From: Sacculina carcini | Lineage: Eukaryota > Arthropoda > Thecostraca > Sacculinidae | DNA length: 64,000 nucleotides | NCBI GenBank assembly: GCA_916048095.2 | Contig: OU696575.1 | Location: forward strand, 6,834,001-6,898,000 | Direction of reading: 5' to 3' | In this document: in pieces, positions 54,480 through 64,000 of the stretch | How positions within the stretch are numbered: position 1 is the first letter of the stretch | Layout: each line of letters opens with the position of its first letter | Notes under the pieces: generated by a model | Database searches by the model: none | Seen by the model: the letters and a program-made list of their open reading frames with translations, nothing else | Told to the model about the DNA's origin: nothing | Translations under genes and position numbers: made by a program

Positions 54480-55182
54480 CTGCACACACCGCAACCAGCC
54501 AGTACAGTAAGCGATGCAGGGAGAGTTAATGAAATGAAATGTAAGTAAATGTTAAGTAAATGAAGAAATGAGCTAAAGTGAAAATAAAGGAAGATAAAGG
54601 GAAACGAAGAAGAGTAAAGGAAAGTGAAGAAAAATAAACAAAAGCAAAGGAGCGAAAATAAAAATAAAGTAACGAATATGAAATAGAAAAAATAAAAAGA
54701 AGAAAAGCAATTATACACAATAAAAGTGTATTTCACCTATATTTATATTGTTTGTGTTTAACCTACATTTATAAAACATCACAAATTGCAACTGGAATTA
54801 CCCATTCATAAACAATATAATAATTATATAAAACCAATGGACACAATTCGTTGGCGGGAAAGACGAGCATTTTTTCAACTTCCACATATTTTATTGTAGT
54901 GTAACTGTCAAACGTACCTCGTCAGCCGCAAACAATCAGACATTTATGATTTCGTCAGCAGATTGAAATGATGACGAGTGCTGATGCAAAACCAGCCTGC
55001 TAAGCCGCATGCCATGCCATCGCTTGATACGTGCACACACAACCTCTCCAATCCCTCAACAAACGCCGTGTAGAAGCAGCAGAGAAGAAACAATGTGCGA
55101 AGGGAGAAACAGAGACAGCGAGCGAGAAAGAGTGAGTGAGAGAGAGAGAGCGAGCGAGAGAGAGAGGTGAGCCGGCACCGAC
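54480..55182 (-). other. Host gene intron, 703 bp
   Basis: Bounded on the minus strand by GT (55181-55182; GTCGGT) and AG (54480-54481). It holds a long A/G-rich stretch on the plus strand (54497-54722) and an (AG)n run (55130-55166) next to the donor. Confidence 0.75.
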
Positions 55183-55439
55183 CGTCAAACGAGTAGAGCG
55201 CATGCGACTCGCCGATGACTGGCAGCAATTCGTCTTCATCGTCATCCTCCTCCATGTAGGGCAACTGTGAATGGTCACCGGCAGCACTGCCGCTCGCTCG
55301 ACTGGGCATCACCACCACACGACTGACGGCAGTGGAATCGTGTCGCTGCGACCGGTCGACAGCAGCGGCCGCGTCGAACTCGCAGCCCGGCAGCGAAGTG
55401 TGCGACATGCCCAGCCCCGACTCGGGACTGTTGCTCGTA
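55183..55439 (-). CDS. Host gene, penultimate visible exon: acidic linker and SH3 start
   Basis: The minus-strand exon lies between AG acceptor (GTGTGGCGGCAG, ending at 55440) and GT donor at 55182. It encodes a Ser-rich linker (TSNSPESGLGMSHTSLPGCE), an acidic run (YMEEDDDEDELLPVIGE) and the SH3 start SHALYSFD. The acidic run directly before ALYxF is the arrangement seen in CIP4/TOCA/FBP17 proteins. The exon ends after one base of a Gly codon, in phase with the next exon. Its base composition is GC-richer than the flanks. Upstream exons (F-BAR, HR1) were not found; they would lie beyond 55440, possibly outside the window. Confidence 0.8.
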
Positions 55440-55440
55440 C

Positions 55441-55837
55441 TGCCGCCACACATACACATACACGCACACACACACACACAAACCATATCTATTTAGGCGA
55501 TTTCAGCATGACAACTTGAACAACAAACACAATGCGGACAATACGATATTTTGACCGTTAATGATGAGAGCTGTATGCCATACTGTAATATGTAAACACC
55601 GTATCTTTTAGGCAAAGTGCCATACATTCCTATTTTCGTCTATCTTAGGGGTTTCCAGATAAATGTCTATTTTCCTAACTCGTAAAAATATTGTGTACTT
55701 TAGAAAAAAATTCTTATATAAGTTAGTGTTCACTGAACTTTAATAAAAAATCGTATTATTGATATGTTTAGCCGCATTCTGTGCCTGCCTTCGTTTTTGT
55801 CAGTGATCTCGGTCGGGCCTGTCCCTGAATGATTGCC

Positions 55838-55840
<3 letters not shown>
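55441..55840. other. Intronic or intergenic, no gene seen
   Basis: Starts with a (GT)n run (minus sense) forming the pyrimidine-poor lead-in to the acceptor of the 55183-55439 exon. The rest is AT-rich without features. Confidence 0.5.
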
Positions 55841-55841
<1 letters not shown>

Positions 55842-55880
<39 letters not shown>

Positions 55881-56178
55881 AATGTGTGTCATTGTGACAC
55901 TGTGACACTGAACAGCACTTGTTACGTCGGTGCTGTTATGTATCTGTGTGTGCTTGTGTGAGTCGTGTGGTGTCGTATATTGTGAGTTATACAAATGTGT
56001 GTATGTATGTGCGTATTTGCTGACCTGTTCTGCGGAGTGTTTGATTAGCATGTGTGTGTGTGTGTGTGTGTATGCGCGCGTATGTAAGTTTGTATGTGTG
56101 TGTGCGACTGCGTGTGTGTTAGTACAATATGCTGAGAGGAGTTCGGTGTAGCATATACATGTATGTATCATGTGTAGC

Positions 56179-56210
<32 letters not shown>
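55842..56210. repeat. (AT)n microsatellites
   Basis: Two pure tracts: about 55842-55876 and about 56178-56206, plus TG-rich sequence around 56052-56072. Frames here are simple-sequence artefacts. Confidence 0.9.
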
Positions 56211-56678
56211 CACATGTTTGGCAACCATTGGAGTGTGTGTGGAGTGTGTGTGAGTGAGTGAACGTGTGTATGACCGAGGCAAATCGTGAACATTTTGCGA
56301 GATATCAGCCAAAAGATGCAGACGCATTGAAGAAAATAAATACACACACCCACTTATACAAAACACAGGATAAGTTTATAATAACGAGCAATACTAGTTT
56401 GAACATAAACAGACAAAACACACAACGACAAACAAAGTCCTAGGTAAAATATGACACTGAACAGCACTTGTTACGTCGGTGCTGTTATGTATCTATGTGT
56501 GCTTGTGTGAGTCGTGTGGTGTCGTATATTGTGAGTTATACAAATGTGTGTATGTATGTGCGTATTTGCTGACCTGTTCTGCGGAGTGTTTGATTAGCAT
56601 GTGTGTATGCGCGCGTATGTATGTTTGTATGTGTGTGTGCGACTGCGTGTGTGTTAGTACAATATGCTGAGAGGAGTT
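55902..56678. repeat. Direct duplication of about 230 bp with 550-bp spacing
   Basis: The block from TGACACTGAACAGCACTTG to ATATGCTGAGAGGAGTTCG is present at 55902-56143 and again at 56452-56676. The second copy lacks some TG units and reads on into the Gypsy-9 leader. The blocks may be part of duplicated LTR sequence, but the ends are not clear. Confidence 0.75.
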
Positions 56679-56913
56679 CGTTGCGGCGGCACTGAAGCAG
56701 CCGGAAGTCTGGTTGGAGAAGGGTGGCAGTGCGAGTGTGAGTGTAGCGCGGGGTTGTTGTGTCGCCGGCGGTGTTTGGTGTGTCTAGCGCAGGAGATGGA
56801 GAGTTGAATTGGTGTGGTGTTGTGACATTTATTTCCCTTGTGTTTTTAGTCTAGAATTACGTTCCCAATTTGTGTTTTTTTTCTTTTTACAACCACAAGC
56901 TATTTCGGCGGTA

Positions 56914-57654
56914 ATGGGTGAGAAAGAGTTCGACTTAAGGCTGATTCCAGAATTCGATGGAAAGCAAGATGTTTCTGAGTGGATTGGAAAAGTTCGAAAG
57001 ATCTGTCGGCTCAGAAAAGTTTCAGATGTTGCGACAAAAATTCAAATGCGACTCTCGGGAGATGCATACACGGTGGTGGACAGACTCTCCGATGAAGAGC
57101 AAGCTGATGTTGACAAAGTTGATGATGCCTTAACTCAAGCATTCGGCAGTGACCCGTATTTGTCATATGAGGAGTTAATCACTCGCAGATTGAAGGACGG
57201 TGAGTCAGTCGACGTATATTTGGCGAATCTAGAGAAACTTGCCGGCCGATGTGACATTGCGTGTCCGCTTGCACTGAAATGTGCTTTCATCAGCGGCCTC
57301 CCAGAGAATGTTCGACATGTATTGCGAGCAAATTCAAAGCTGGACGACATGTCTCTGAAGAGTGCGCTGGAACGTGCAAGAGTTGTTTTGGCCGATGAAC
57401 GTGTGTTTGTGGGAACCCGCATTTGCGCAGCAGGTAAGCGTAGCTTGAATGGCAGCGATTTTGAGCGTTCGTTGATCAGCTATCAATGCGGCAAGCCTGG
57501 ACATAGGGCTAGAATGTGTCGCCAGCAAAAGCCCTCAGCTGTATGCTACAGATGCGGAAAAGAAGGGCATGTCTCCTGGAATTGCCGTGAAGCATTGCCA
57601 TCGGGAAACGCGGACGGAGGAGAGACGTCAGCGCCGGTCTCTTCTCGTCAGTAA
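56914..57654 (+). CDS. gag: Gypsy-9 Gag with one intact zinc knuckle
   Basis: Capsid/nucleocapsid protein of an LTR element. ATG 56914 (MGEKEFDLRLIPEFDG) is preferred over the upstream in-frame ATG 56809, because the extra 35 residues are a phenylalanine-rich low-complexity stretch. Features: FDGKQDVSEWIGKVRKICRL, LITRRLKDGESVDVYLANLE and SALERARVV. Two knuckles follow: SYQCGKPGHRARMC, whose first Cys is replaced by Ser, and CYRCGKEGHVSWNC, intact. It ends at TAA 57654. 246 codons, no internal stop. Confidence 0.85.
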   Translation: MGEKEFDLRLIPEFDGKQDVSEWIGKVRKICRLRKVSDVATKIQMRLSGDAYTVVDRLSDEEQADVDKVDDALTQAFGSDPYLSYEELITRRLKDGESVDVYLANLEKLAGRCDIACPLALKCAFISGLPENVRHVLRANSKLDDMSLKSALERARVVLADERVFVGTRICAAGKRSLNGSDFERSLISYQCGKPGHRARMCRQQKPSAVCYRCGKEGHVSWNCREALPSGNADGGETSAPVSSRQ

Positions 57655-58193
57655 TCAAGGCGCTTCCCTGTGTTCAGATTCTCGTCGATGGAGTGCGCCG
57701 GACCGCACTCGTCGACACGGGGTGCTCCACTAGCATTGCGCATGTTTCCGCCTGCTCCCGGTGGACCAGGAAAGAAGCCAGCTTCAGCACTGTAAGTGGT
57801 CAGCTCGTTGTGTGCTCAGGCACTGGACAAGTTACTGTCCAATTGCCCGATGGTCGGTCAGCACGAGTGGATGTTCTGGTGGTAGATTTTCGACCGATCA
57901 ATTGCGATCTAATTTTAGGAATGAGCGGGATATCAGCACGGGGAGGAGTAACTGTGACTTCCCTAGGTGATGTGATGTTTGGTGATCGCGCTGACGAGTC
58001 GTGTTTTGTGGCTGTGAGCTCAAAAGCACAAAGCGTCGAAATAAATATCGACGAAAAAGATTTTCAAGCATATTTTGACGGGAAACAAAAATCTTGGACA
58101 ATCACATGGAAGTGGGCAGGAGGAAGAGAGCCAGACATGCTATATAACAAAGTATCAGAGTACAAGATACCTCCATTTAATTTAAATTTGTCT
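57655..58193 (+). pseudogene. Gypsy-9 protease and start of RT
   Basis: In the -1 frame relative to gag: RRTALVDTGCSTSIAHV (active site DTG near 57712), QVTVQLPDGRSARVDVLVVD and CDLILGMSGI, a retropepsin. The linker EPDMLYNKVSEYKIPP leads towards reverse transcriptase. The frame is interrupted at 58193 by LINE-g. Confidence 0.8.
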
Positions 58194-58203
58194 ATAAATA
58201 TAA

Positions 58204-59553
58204 GTGTTGTTCATGGATATATGTATTATTTTCTTTCTCATGTCTGTTTTGTTGATGTGGCGGGCCGAAAATTGTAGCCCCGCCCCGACGGCTAACGGCC
58301 GGTTTTCCCGTTTTCCGTCAGCGCCCAGCTCTTTCCTCGCACTGAGGTGCCAACTAATTCTGTGTTGCTCTCATACTCTGTCTTTGTTGTCGCCCATTGG
58401 ACATTTTGCCTTGCGATATGTGTTTAACAATGAGCTCTCAATAAATTGTTCTCACATGTGTTTTCTAGTGTTTTTCTTGTGTGTGTATTTGTGTGTATGT
58501 TTGCTTTGTATTGTGTGTGTTGTATGCTTGTTTTTTGTTGTGCAATTTCGTATGCATGTGTTATGTGTTGTGTTTTTGTGTTCGCATGCGTCGTGCATTA
58601 TGTGTTTATTTGTATGTCTGATTTGCGTTGTGTGTGTGCCTTCTCACACCGTGGATTTGTCGTTTCTGCTGATGATGTGTGGCGATGTTGAAATGAATCC
58701 CGGTCCTGCTCGACCACAAAAACGATTTTCAAATATACTTTTCGCCAACATCAGGGGCTTGTATAAGAACATCAGAGATTTGACAGCAGCCAGTCGCTCC
58801 AAGGACATCGTTATCTGTGCCGAAACGCTTGTGTCCGATTATCGGGACCAATCTGAGCTCTTGATGCCAGGTTTCAGTAAGCCATTGCTAATCAAACGTG
58901 ACTCAAAAAACAGGCGGCGTGGCATGGCAGTGTACGTACGCAAAGGCTTTTCAGCAACGAGAATTACAGCGCACGACTGCACTTGTCATGAATTTATGCT
59001 GCTGCGTGTCAACACCGCCTTGATGAATTTTTACATCTTTGGAGCCTACCGAAATCCAGACAGTAACGACTCTATCTACGAATGTCTCTTGTCAGCCATG
59101 TCAACAATTCAGGAGAAGGACACCAAGTCAGCATTTGTATTTGTGGGAGACATGAACGCCCATCACCGTGAGTGGCTCTTGTCGACATCTCCTACAGACG
59201 CTCATGGTAGAGCAGCATATGATTTCTGCAACATTTCTGGCTGCTCCCAAATGGTGTCCGGTCCCACACATCAAGCGGGAAACTGTTTGGACTTGGTTAT
59301 GACAGACGTCTCAGATATCGTGAGTGTAAACGTGGAAGCTCCAATAGGAAGTTCAGATCACTCGTCGCTGTCCGTGAAGTTGACATTGAGACAGAAGGTT
59401 TCTCCTTACACGATTTCAAGGCTCGTGCACATGAAGAACAATGTTGATTGGGTGAAGGTGAATGATGAATTGAAAGCAATTAAAGTTTCAAATCTGCAGC
59501 AGAAGGAATGCCCCATCGATGCATTGAACAAATACATTACCGATGTCATCTAA
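58204..59553 (+). pseudogene. LINE-g ORF2 N-terminal half: 2A-like peptide and endonuclease
   Basis: It begins with a hydrophobic, Cys-rich stretch (58450-58650), then the 2A-like motif GDVEMNPGP (58681-58707). The endonuclease follows: FANIRGLYKNIRDL, CAETLVSD, VYVRKGFSA, YIFGAYRNPDS, FVGDMNAHH and the catalytic GSSDHSSLSVKL. The frame meets a TAA at 59551-59553 but continues unchanged after it, so this is a single nonsense codon in an ORF of about 1,100 codons. Role: target nicking; the 2A motif would separate the leader from the enzyme co-translationally. Confidence 0.85.
58651..58707 (+). other. 2A-like (skip) peptide coding segment
   Basis: Encodes HTVDLSFLLMMCGDVEMNPGP minus its first residues; the D-V-E-x-N-P-G-P signature is complete. 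2A-like sequences at this position are documented in CR1-type LINEs of sea urchins and other marine invertebrates. Confidence 0.8.
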
Positions 59554-61509
59554 AGGAGAGTCCCTACTAAAAAACTACGTTTTCGCTCTGATGACAAAGC
59601 CTGGTTCACCAACGAATGTCGCAGCGCACGTGAATCCAAGCAGGAGGCTTACCACAAGTGGCTCCAATCACGCTCAGCCGATTCATGGAATGTCTACACT
59701 GAAGCCAGACGGCATGCTGAGCATGTGTATTCAGAAGCGGAAACACGTCACTCAAAGAAACTTGCTGAAAAGCTAACATCTGCCAATGACGCCCACAAAT
59801 GGTGGTCAACGTTGAAATCGTCAGTGTTTGGACATGACCTGTCTGTCCCTCCTTTATTTTCAGCGAACGGTGAGCTCAAAATCAACCCAACAGAGAAGGC
59901 AGAGTTGCTTATGGATTACTTCAATACCAAGCAATGTCAAGGGTCAATTCTGTCTGACGATTCATCTGTCCTCGCCCCGAAAATCAAAGGCATTGCCTTC
60001 CGATCAAAAGAAGTGGCGAATCTCATGAAAGACCTTGATGCCCACGGAGGAACAGACCCTCTGAATATGTTTCCACTATTTTTCAAGAACACGGCAGATA
60101 CTCTAGCTCCGAAGCTCAGTGCTCTTTTCAGGCGTTTGATGAAGACTGGTTCGTTTCCATCATGTTGGCGGGTTGCGAATATCACGCCCATACCAAAAGG
60201 AACCAATTCAGCTGATGTTGCAAACTACCGGCCAATATCAATTACGCCGATTCTGTCCAAAATATTCGAGCACTTGATATCTTCCAGACTGTCCAAGTAC
60301 CTGGAGAGCAACAATCTGCTGTCGGAAAACCAATTTGCATACCGCAAAACACTCAGCACGACTGACGCTCTGCTTACTATCACGCATGAGCTCCAGCAAG
60401 TGCTAGACAAAGGCAGTGAAGCCTGGATTGTGCAGTTGGATTTCTCGGCAGCATTTGACCGTGTGAGCCACCAGGGCTTGTTGCAAAAACTGAGAAACAT
60501 TGGAGTCGGCGGCCGTTTGCTAAGTGTTTTGCATCAATTTCTATCCAATCGCGTACAACGTGTTGCCATCGATGGAGCATACAGTGGCTGGCAGAGCATT
60601 GTGTCCGGTGTCCCGCAGGGAAGTGTGTTGGGTCCTATTTTGTTCAACATTTACACCGCTGACCTGTACACAACCACACGCAACCCTGTATATGGATATG
60701 CTGATGATATCACCTTGATGGCTGTAATTTCATCTCCTTCGGACAGACCACAGGTGCGTCAAACAGTCAACGACGATCTCAGCAGCGTCCTGAAGTGGTG
60801 TGAGAGGTGGAATATGATGCTGAACACTTCGAAATCTAAATGCTTGTTGGTTTCTAGGTCACGTACCGTTCAGCCTTCACATGGAGCTATCCTCATAAAT
60901 GACGCCCAACTCAACGTGTGTGATGAGCTCAAAATATTGGGAGTACATGTAGACTCAAAGCTGACGTTTGAGAGTCACATTCGGAAGCTAGTTTGTTCGG
61001 CATCGCGGAAACTGGGAATTATAAGAAAGGCATATCGGATGTTCGGTAGCAGCACAATCTCAAAAAGTTGTTTTCGCTGTTTCATTTTGCCAATTCTGGA
61101 GTACTGCGCCCCCGTGTGGTCTTCTGCTGCGGATTGTCACCTCAATCTCATCAACAGAGTTGTTAGAACTTGCAAGTTCCTCTGTGGTGACTTGGTTCTT
61201 GGTGATCTTTGCCATCGTCGAAAGGTCAGCAGCGTGTGCATGCTGTACAAGATCAAGCACAACGACCATCATCCGATGAGCAAGTCAATTCCTGATGATT
61301 TCGTGGCAGCAAGAAGCACAGGGTTTACATCCAAACAGCATTCCCAGTGCATGGCTCCAATTCGTTGTCGTACACAACAATTCCAACGTTGCTTTCTTCC
61401 GGCCACTGTGTCTACTTGGAACACGTTGAAGGAGGAGGCTTTCTCGCAGAACAATTTGAACAAATTCAAGGCCAAAGTAAATGAAATGCTACTGAAAGAG
61501 CGGAATTGA
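59554..61509 (+). pseudogene. LINE-g ORF2 C-terminal half: reverse transcriptase
   Basis: Same frame as the endonuclease half, open to TGA 61509. After a connector (DDKAWFTNECRSARESKQEA, then HKWWSTLKSSVFG) come NYRPISITPILSKIFEHLIS, ENQFAYRKTLSTTDALL and the catalytic VQLDFSAAFDRVSH. SGVPQGSVLGPILFNIY, YGYADDITLMA, STSKSKCLLVSRS-type thumb residues and a Cys-containing C-terminus (FILPILEYCAPVWS) follow. All RT motifs are intact; only the stop at 59551 separates it from the endonuclease. Confidence 0.9.
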
Positions 61510-61654
61510 CTGTTGAGTCTAATTAATTGTATATTTATTCATATATATTGTTATTTATTCATGCTTATTGTTATTTATTTTCGATTTATTTATATTTATT
61601 CCTATTTTACTCTCTATTTATTACTATTTATTATTGGTTGTTGTTATTTATTAA

Positions 61655-61990
61655 ATTATACTTTTATTCAGTGTTGGCTGTTGTTGTTTATTGAATCATA
61701 TTTATTGTTGTTGCTGTTTATTGAGTCATATTTATTGTTGTTGTTATTTATTGAATCATATTTATTGTTGTTGCTGTTTATTGAATCATAATTATTGTTG
61801 TTGTTGTTTATTCAATCATATTTATTGTTGTTGCTGTTTATTGAATCATATTTATTGTTGTTGTTGTTTATTGAATCATATTTATTGGTGTTATTGTTTA
61901 TTGAACCATATTTATTTGTGTTGTTGTTACTTATTGAATCATATTTATATTTATTGTTGGATGTTTCTTATTGAATCATATGTATTGTTC
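61655..61990. repeat. 30-bp tandem repeat in the LINE-g 3' UTR
   Basis: About nine copies of a unit close to TTTATTGAATCATATTTATT plus GTTGTTGCTG. Its period is a multiple of three, so it produces spurious Tyr/Cys/Leu-rich frames. Confidence 0.9.
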
Positions 61991-62334
61991 TTGATTGTTA
62001 TTCATTACTTATTTATTAATATTTATTCTTATTTATTGATGGCTGTTATTTACTGAATCACATATTTATTGTTGATTGTTATTATTTATTGAGGAACGTG
62101 GGCGGAGTGACATTATGGATTGTTATCGGATCATGGTTTATTATTTATTGTTATTTATTTATTATTTTCTTTCCAACTCTCTTTCTAGACTTTTTTCTCT
62201 TCGAACTCTCTTTCTCTCTCAATCTTTTGGGCGCTTCCGGTACATGGGGCCACCTTAGGGTGGTAATAGTGCTTGCACTCTTCCCATGCTACTGGATTTG
62301 CCTGTAATTAATAATAATAATAATAATAAAGTCT

Positions 62335-62444
62335 GACAGAGGGAAATATGACGAAGAGGTTGATCGATGGATCACCAATGGATGGCTTGTTCCATATGAC
62401 GGACGACGGGTACAGTCAGAGGACTCATACCGTTGATGGCGGTT
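62335..62444 (+). pseudogene. Gypsy-9 RT, short piece between two insertions
   Basis: It reads KYDEEVDRWITNGWLVPYD, then (after a 1-base frameshift near 62400) VRGLIPLMAV. This is the N-terminal part of reverse transcriptase that links 58193 to 63293. Confidence 0.8.
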
Positions 62445-63287
62445 TGTAACAATGTTTATATTTCATGCGGTGTTGTATATAACTTGTATTCTTATATCTT
62501 TATTTAGTAATCGTTGATTGTTTTGTGCATTGTGTATTGTATGTTGTGCATTGAAAGCGACATAGGATAGAAGTTAGGACAGGAAGTGAAGCGTAAACAC
62601 ATGCATCACTGTCAACACAGTAGGTTAGAATACAGAACACAGCATTGGTTGCACACACGTAGACACACACACATACACTGTAAGACATTAAGAGAAAACC
62701 AGAGAAGCACGGGCACACGCATATATCACTCACACCAGTGTGTAAGACTATGTGCGTGTTGCATTGTGGTGACCTTGCGGTCCGTAAATAATGAGGTCGT
62801 GCACAAATAGGAGATAGAGAATGAAGTAGGCGGCGCTAGCTAGCACTATATAAGCATAGTGTTTTCACCATTCGGGGAGATAGGAATAGAAGAGCAGCGG
62901 CAGTAGGGATATGGAATAGATAGATAGAAGCGATAGCGGGAAAGGATAGATTGAGCAGCAGCAGCAGTAGAGGAGATTCAGTAGAGAAGGGGAGTGGTTC
63001 AGAGGGAGAATGGAACGGAACAGAGTATAGCAACACCAGAGGATAGAACAGGATAGACAGACTAGCAGAGATACAGGTAGAACGGGAGAACAGATAGGAT
63101 AGATCACTGAACATAACGTTAGGACCGATAGAGTTAGGAACTGCAGCCTTCAGCGTAATATCACGACGAAATACATTGTTTCTTCAACAACTTTGTTTGG
63201 AATCGGACATCAAGCGTTATCGCGGCGCACAACGATAAGAGGCCTGCTCCACTTGAACTGTCACGACTGATAAACAACAATGTTACA
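62445..63287. mobile_element. Solo LTR, 843 bp
   Basis: Starts TGTAACAATG and ends CAATGTTACA, near-perfect inverted ends. CGGTT flanks it on both sides (62440-62444 and 63288-63292). It contains a CTATATAAG box near 62846. No internal coding region. It is the leftover of an LTR element lost by LTR-LTR recombination. Removing it with one CGGTT restores the Gypsy-9 RT frame. Confidence 0.85.
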
Positions 63288-63292
63288 CGGTT

Positions 63293-64000
63293 CTTCAGAG
63301 AAACGGAGAGAAAGTATGTCCTGTGATGGACTACAGAGAGCTCAACGAACACCTTGATGCACACACGGCTGAAGCTGATGTGTGTTCGCAAAAACTTCGA
63401 GAATGGCGACGTCGGGGAGACCAAGTGTCATTGGTGGACTTAAAGGACGCATACTTGCAACTTAATGTCGACAAGTCCCTTTGGAGTTTTCAAACTGTTG
63501 AGTATCGTGGAAAAAGGTTTTGTCTTACCAGACTGGGATTTGGACTTTCAATTGCACCAATGGTGATGAAAGCCGTGTTGGAAGCGGTGCTGAAACAAAG
63601 CGACTATGTATACAAAGGAACATCTCCATATGTGGACGATATACTCGTGGACGAATCTATCGTATCAACAGACGTTGTGATCGAGCATTTGAAGTGTCAC
63701 GGGTTAGTGCGCAAGGCACCTGAACGTATCTGTGATGGCGCTAAGGTGCTTGGAGTGCGTGTTGGTAATGAAAAAGGGGTCGTGAACTGGAGAAGAGTTA
63801 AGGAGATCCCAAACGTGCCGGCGAAACTAACCAGACGGACCGTATTTTCTTGGTGCGGACAAGCCACTGGTCATCTACCTGTGTGCGGATACTTGCGACC
63901 AGCTGCCTCGTACTTGAAGCGTCGTGCCACAGAGGCGTCCAATGGATGGGACGATGTCATAAATGATGACGAACTACGGCCTATGATGGAGGAACTGCAT
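63293..64000 (+). CDS. pol: Gypsy-9 reverse transcriptase, runs off the window
   Basis: Translation gives VMDYRELNEHLDAHTAEADV, QVSLVDLKDAYLQLNVDKSL, RLGFGLSIAPMVMKAVLEAV and the catalytic SPYVDDILVDES (near 63628-63660). KVLGVRVGNEKGVVNWRR and FSWCGQATGHLPVCGYLRPA follow. The frame is open to the end of the window and all palm residues are present. The LKDAYLQ and YVDDILV forms fit a Ty3/Gypsy-type RT of the group with a divergent thumb. Confidence 0.85.

Larger units (their letters stand above)
58194..62330 (+). mobile_element. LINE-g, nearly full-length CR1-like element inserted in Gypsy-9
   Basis: Flanked by GTCT on both sides (58190-58193 and 62331-62334). It comprises a long ORF with a single stop, a 3' UTR containing a TTATTG-rich 30-bp repeat, and a (TAA)n tail (62308-62329), the usual end of this LINE type. 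The Gypsy-9 frame joins across it without shift. The ORF starts only ten bases from the left end, so the 5' end is probably truncated. Confidence 0.85.

Noticed and set aside
54944..55486. A 180-codon continuous minus-strand ORF as a stand-alone gene
   Set aside because: Only 55183-55439 has family signal; beyond the donor the frame reads simple AG-repeat sequence, while the SH3 domain continues in the 54319-54479 exon.
61513..62056. Tyr/Cys/Leu-rich frames after LINE-g
   Set aside because: They are translations of the 30-bp TTATTG-type repeat in the LINE 3' UTR.
1..64000. tRNA, rRNA or tRNA-derived SINE genes
   Set aside because: No cloverleaf, A/B-box pair or rRNA-like block was recognised by eye; a tRNAscan or covariance-model run would be needed to exclude diverged ones.

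Overview
This window looks like a transposon-dense stretch of an invertebrate animal genome; I cannot place the lineage from sequence alone. Almost every long open frame belongs to a retroelement: seven Ty3/Gypsy-type LTR elements, one BEL/Pao remnant, at least seven non-LTR (LINE) copies, a pair of Penelope-like elements, and five hAT-type DNA transposon insertions from three families. Microsatellites and minisatellites fill much of the rest. No rRNA, tRNA, operon or prokaryotic signal was seen. The only host-gene sequence I can support is two spliced exons on the minus strand (54319-54479 and 55183-55439). They encode the C-terminus of a CIP4/TOCA/FBP17-type F-BAR adaptor, including its SH3 domain.

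Layout. 1-19627: an old Gypsy element on the minus strand (Gypsy-1), split by two hAT-family insertions. hAT-1A (1358-6627) carries a Mag-like Gypsy (Gypsy-2, 2422-6382). hAT-1B (7291-17796) carries a minus-strand CR1-like LINE (LINE-a), which is itself broken by LINE-b plus a CsRn1-like Gypsy-3 (8525-14446) and by an LTR-element remnant (15121-16894). 19631-25972: Gypsy-5, followed after its 3' LTR by a second, truncated gag leader. 25973-32410: LINE-c, a CR1-type element with a PHD-finger ORF1, split by hAT-2 (26314-29414). 32660-36153: LINE fragments and Gypsy-6. 36154-42277: a nearly intact, young CsRn1-clade Gypsy with 973-bp LTRs and a canonical -1 frameshift site.

43000-45600: LINE-e and a BEL/Pao remnant. 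46019-47154: an unexplained AT-rich repeat array with a conserved GC-rich core. 47158-49624: two Penelope-like copies joined head to head between (TA)n tracts. 50151-50475: a short hAT element (hAT-3) resembling a family known for horizontal transfer, in a palindrome next to LINE-f. 53539-53775: a hAT-1 MITE. 54319-55439: the host gene exons. 55902-64000: Gypsy-9, split by LINE-g (a CR1-type element with a 2A-like peptide) and by a solo LTR.

The insertions form a readable stratigraphy. Target-site duplications are visible for most DNA-transposon and LTR insertions, and for several of them removing the insert plus one duplication reconnects the host reading frame. The CsRn1 element at 36154 is probably among the youngest, because its two LTRs differ at only about four positions. 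The main non-coding signals are paired palindromes in the LTRs of the two CsRn1-like elements, whose stems change sequence but keep pairing.
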